From assembly GCA_041745395.1 (NCBI GenBank), contig JBGTIZ010000032.1, forward strand, positions 1 to 19,813: a DNA stretch of 19,813 bases, read 5' to 3'. Positions 19,570-19,813 of the stretch are shown here, piece by piece. The position numbers and the translations under genes are program-made. The DNA comes from Hadersleviella sp041745395 (GTDB taxonomy: Bacteria; Chloroflexota; Anaerolineae; Promineifilales; Promineifilaceae). Position 1 is the first letter of the stretch. Each line of letters begins with the position of its first letter. The notes under the pieces are model-generated. The model did no database searches. It was not told where the DNA came from and saw only the letters and a program-made list of their open reading frames with translations.

Positions 19570-19813
19570 ATGAAAATTTCTCCCCCTGCTTTACTCGCTT
19601 TGGAAGATGGAACACTCTGGCACGGCCGTGGGTTTGGCGCGACTGGCCTGACCACTGGCGAAATCGTCTTCAACACCAGCCTCAGCGGCTACCAAGAAAT
19701 CCTGACCGACCCCTCCTACCACGGCCAGATCGTGGCCATGACCTACCCCTTGATCGGCAACTACGGCGTCAACGCCGACGACGCCGAGAGCGCCCGACCC
19801 TGGGCTCGGGGGC
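19570..19813 (+). CDS. carA: Carbamoyl-phosphate synthase small subunit (5' part)
   Basis: 81 complete codons are present before the window ends. The N-terminal domain of CarA is clear: ALLALEDGTLWHGRGFGA (7-24), then TTGEIVFNTSLSGYQEIL and TDPSYHGQIVAMTYPLIGN, the most conserved stretch of the family, followed by YGVN. The enzyme gives ammonia to the large subunit for arginine and pyrimidine synthesis; the glutaminase domain is beyond the window. GGAG lies about nine bases before the ATG. One palindrome copy (19621-19630) is read His-Gly-Arg. Confidence 0.95.
   Translation, partial: MKISPPALLALEDGTLWHGRGFGATGLTTGEIVFNTSLSGYQEILTDPSYHGQIVAMTYPLIGNYGVNADDAESARPWARG

Larger units (their letters stand above)
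821..19630. repeat. Dispersed highly iterated palindrome CACGGCCGTG (34 exact copies)
   Basis: Start positions of the exact decamer: 821, 1838, 1903, 2125, 3976, 4087, 4180, 4864, 5623, 6969, 8498, 9092, 9557, 10703, 11229, 11595, 11938, 12000, 12912, 14488, 14644, 15719, 15758, 15896, 15968, 16031, 16830, 17133, 17704, 17959, 18664, 18772, 19186, 19621. Some are extended (CACACGGCCGTGTG at 1901, GACACGGCCGTGTC at 14642, CCACGGCCGTGG in several). About seven more share CGGCCGTG with an altered first base (near 1151, 2620, 7807, 10740, 13314, 13335, 19380). All exact copies lie within a coding sequence, except 4087, which is coding only if the second SCP2 gene begins at the TTG. Confidence 0.9.

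Noticed and set aside
1..19813. tRNA or rRNA genes
   Set aside because: No cloverleaf with TTCGANNC-type arm and acceptor pairing, and no rRNA-like sequence was seen.

Overview
The window is 19.8 kb of dense, moderately GC-rich bacterial chromosome, most likely from a member of the Chloroflexota (an Anaerolineae, Caldilineae or Ardenticatenia-like filamentous lineage). That placement is an inference from gene content and style: a ParB-like/UspA fusion, paired SCP2 proteins, Pro/Thr-rich LysM proteins, weak or absent Shine-Dalgarno sites, and gene gaps filled with short word-like repeats. No rRNA or marker gene is present to prove it.

Layout. Positions 1-127 hold the 3' end of a DDE transposase. 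390-1097 is a small TumE-type toxin-antitoxin-like pair. A minus-strand block (6697 to 1103) carries a ParB-like/UspA fusion, hisA, two SCP2-domain proteins, a patatin-like hydrolase and gshB; the last two overlap by ATGA. From about 6900 the plus strand holds a histidine operon: promoter, a 29-residue His-rich leader peptide, an attenuator terminator, then hisG, hisD, hisC, hisB and hisH. Two toxin-antitoxin modules lie on the opposite strand inside it: yefM/yoeB between hisD and hisC, and a PIN/RHH pair between hisB and hisH. Downstream come a LOG-family phosphoribohydrolase, an unknown 124-residue protein, three envelope-anchored proteins (helix-hairpin-helix, coiled coil, LysM), a YdjM-like membrane protein, a convergent multi-pass membrane protein, a class V aminotransferase and the start of carA.

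Two signals stand out. First, the perfect 10-bp palindrome CACGGCCGTG occurs 34 times (about one per 580 bp). Every copy is inside a coding sequence, 26 read as Thr-Ala-Val and 8 as His-Gly-Arg, with none in the third frame. It behaves like the cyanobacterial HIP1 element but has a different sequence. Second, 6900-7098 contains a complete classical his attenuator: sigma70-like promoter, nearly leaderless His-rich peptide, and mutually exclusive 1:2, 2:3 and 3:4 pairings ending in a 13-bp hairpin with six Ts.

The gene gaps are filled with families of short repeated words arranged as imperfect hairpins. Several of these reach into the preceding gene and supply its stop codon. The five his genes on the plus strand, plus hisA on the minus strand, cover much of histidine synthesis; hisF, hisI and hisE are not in the window.
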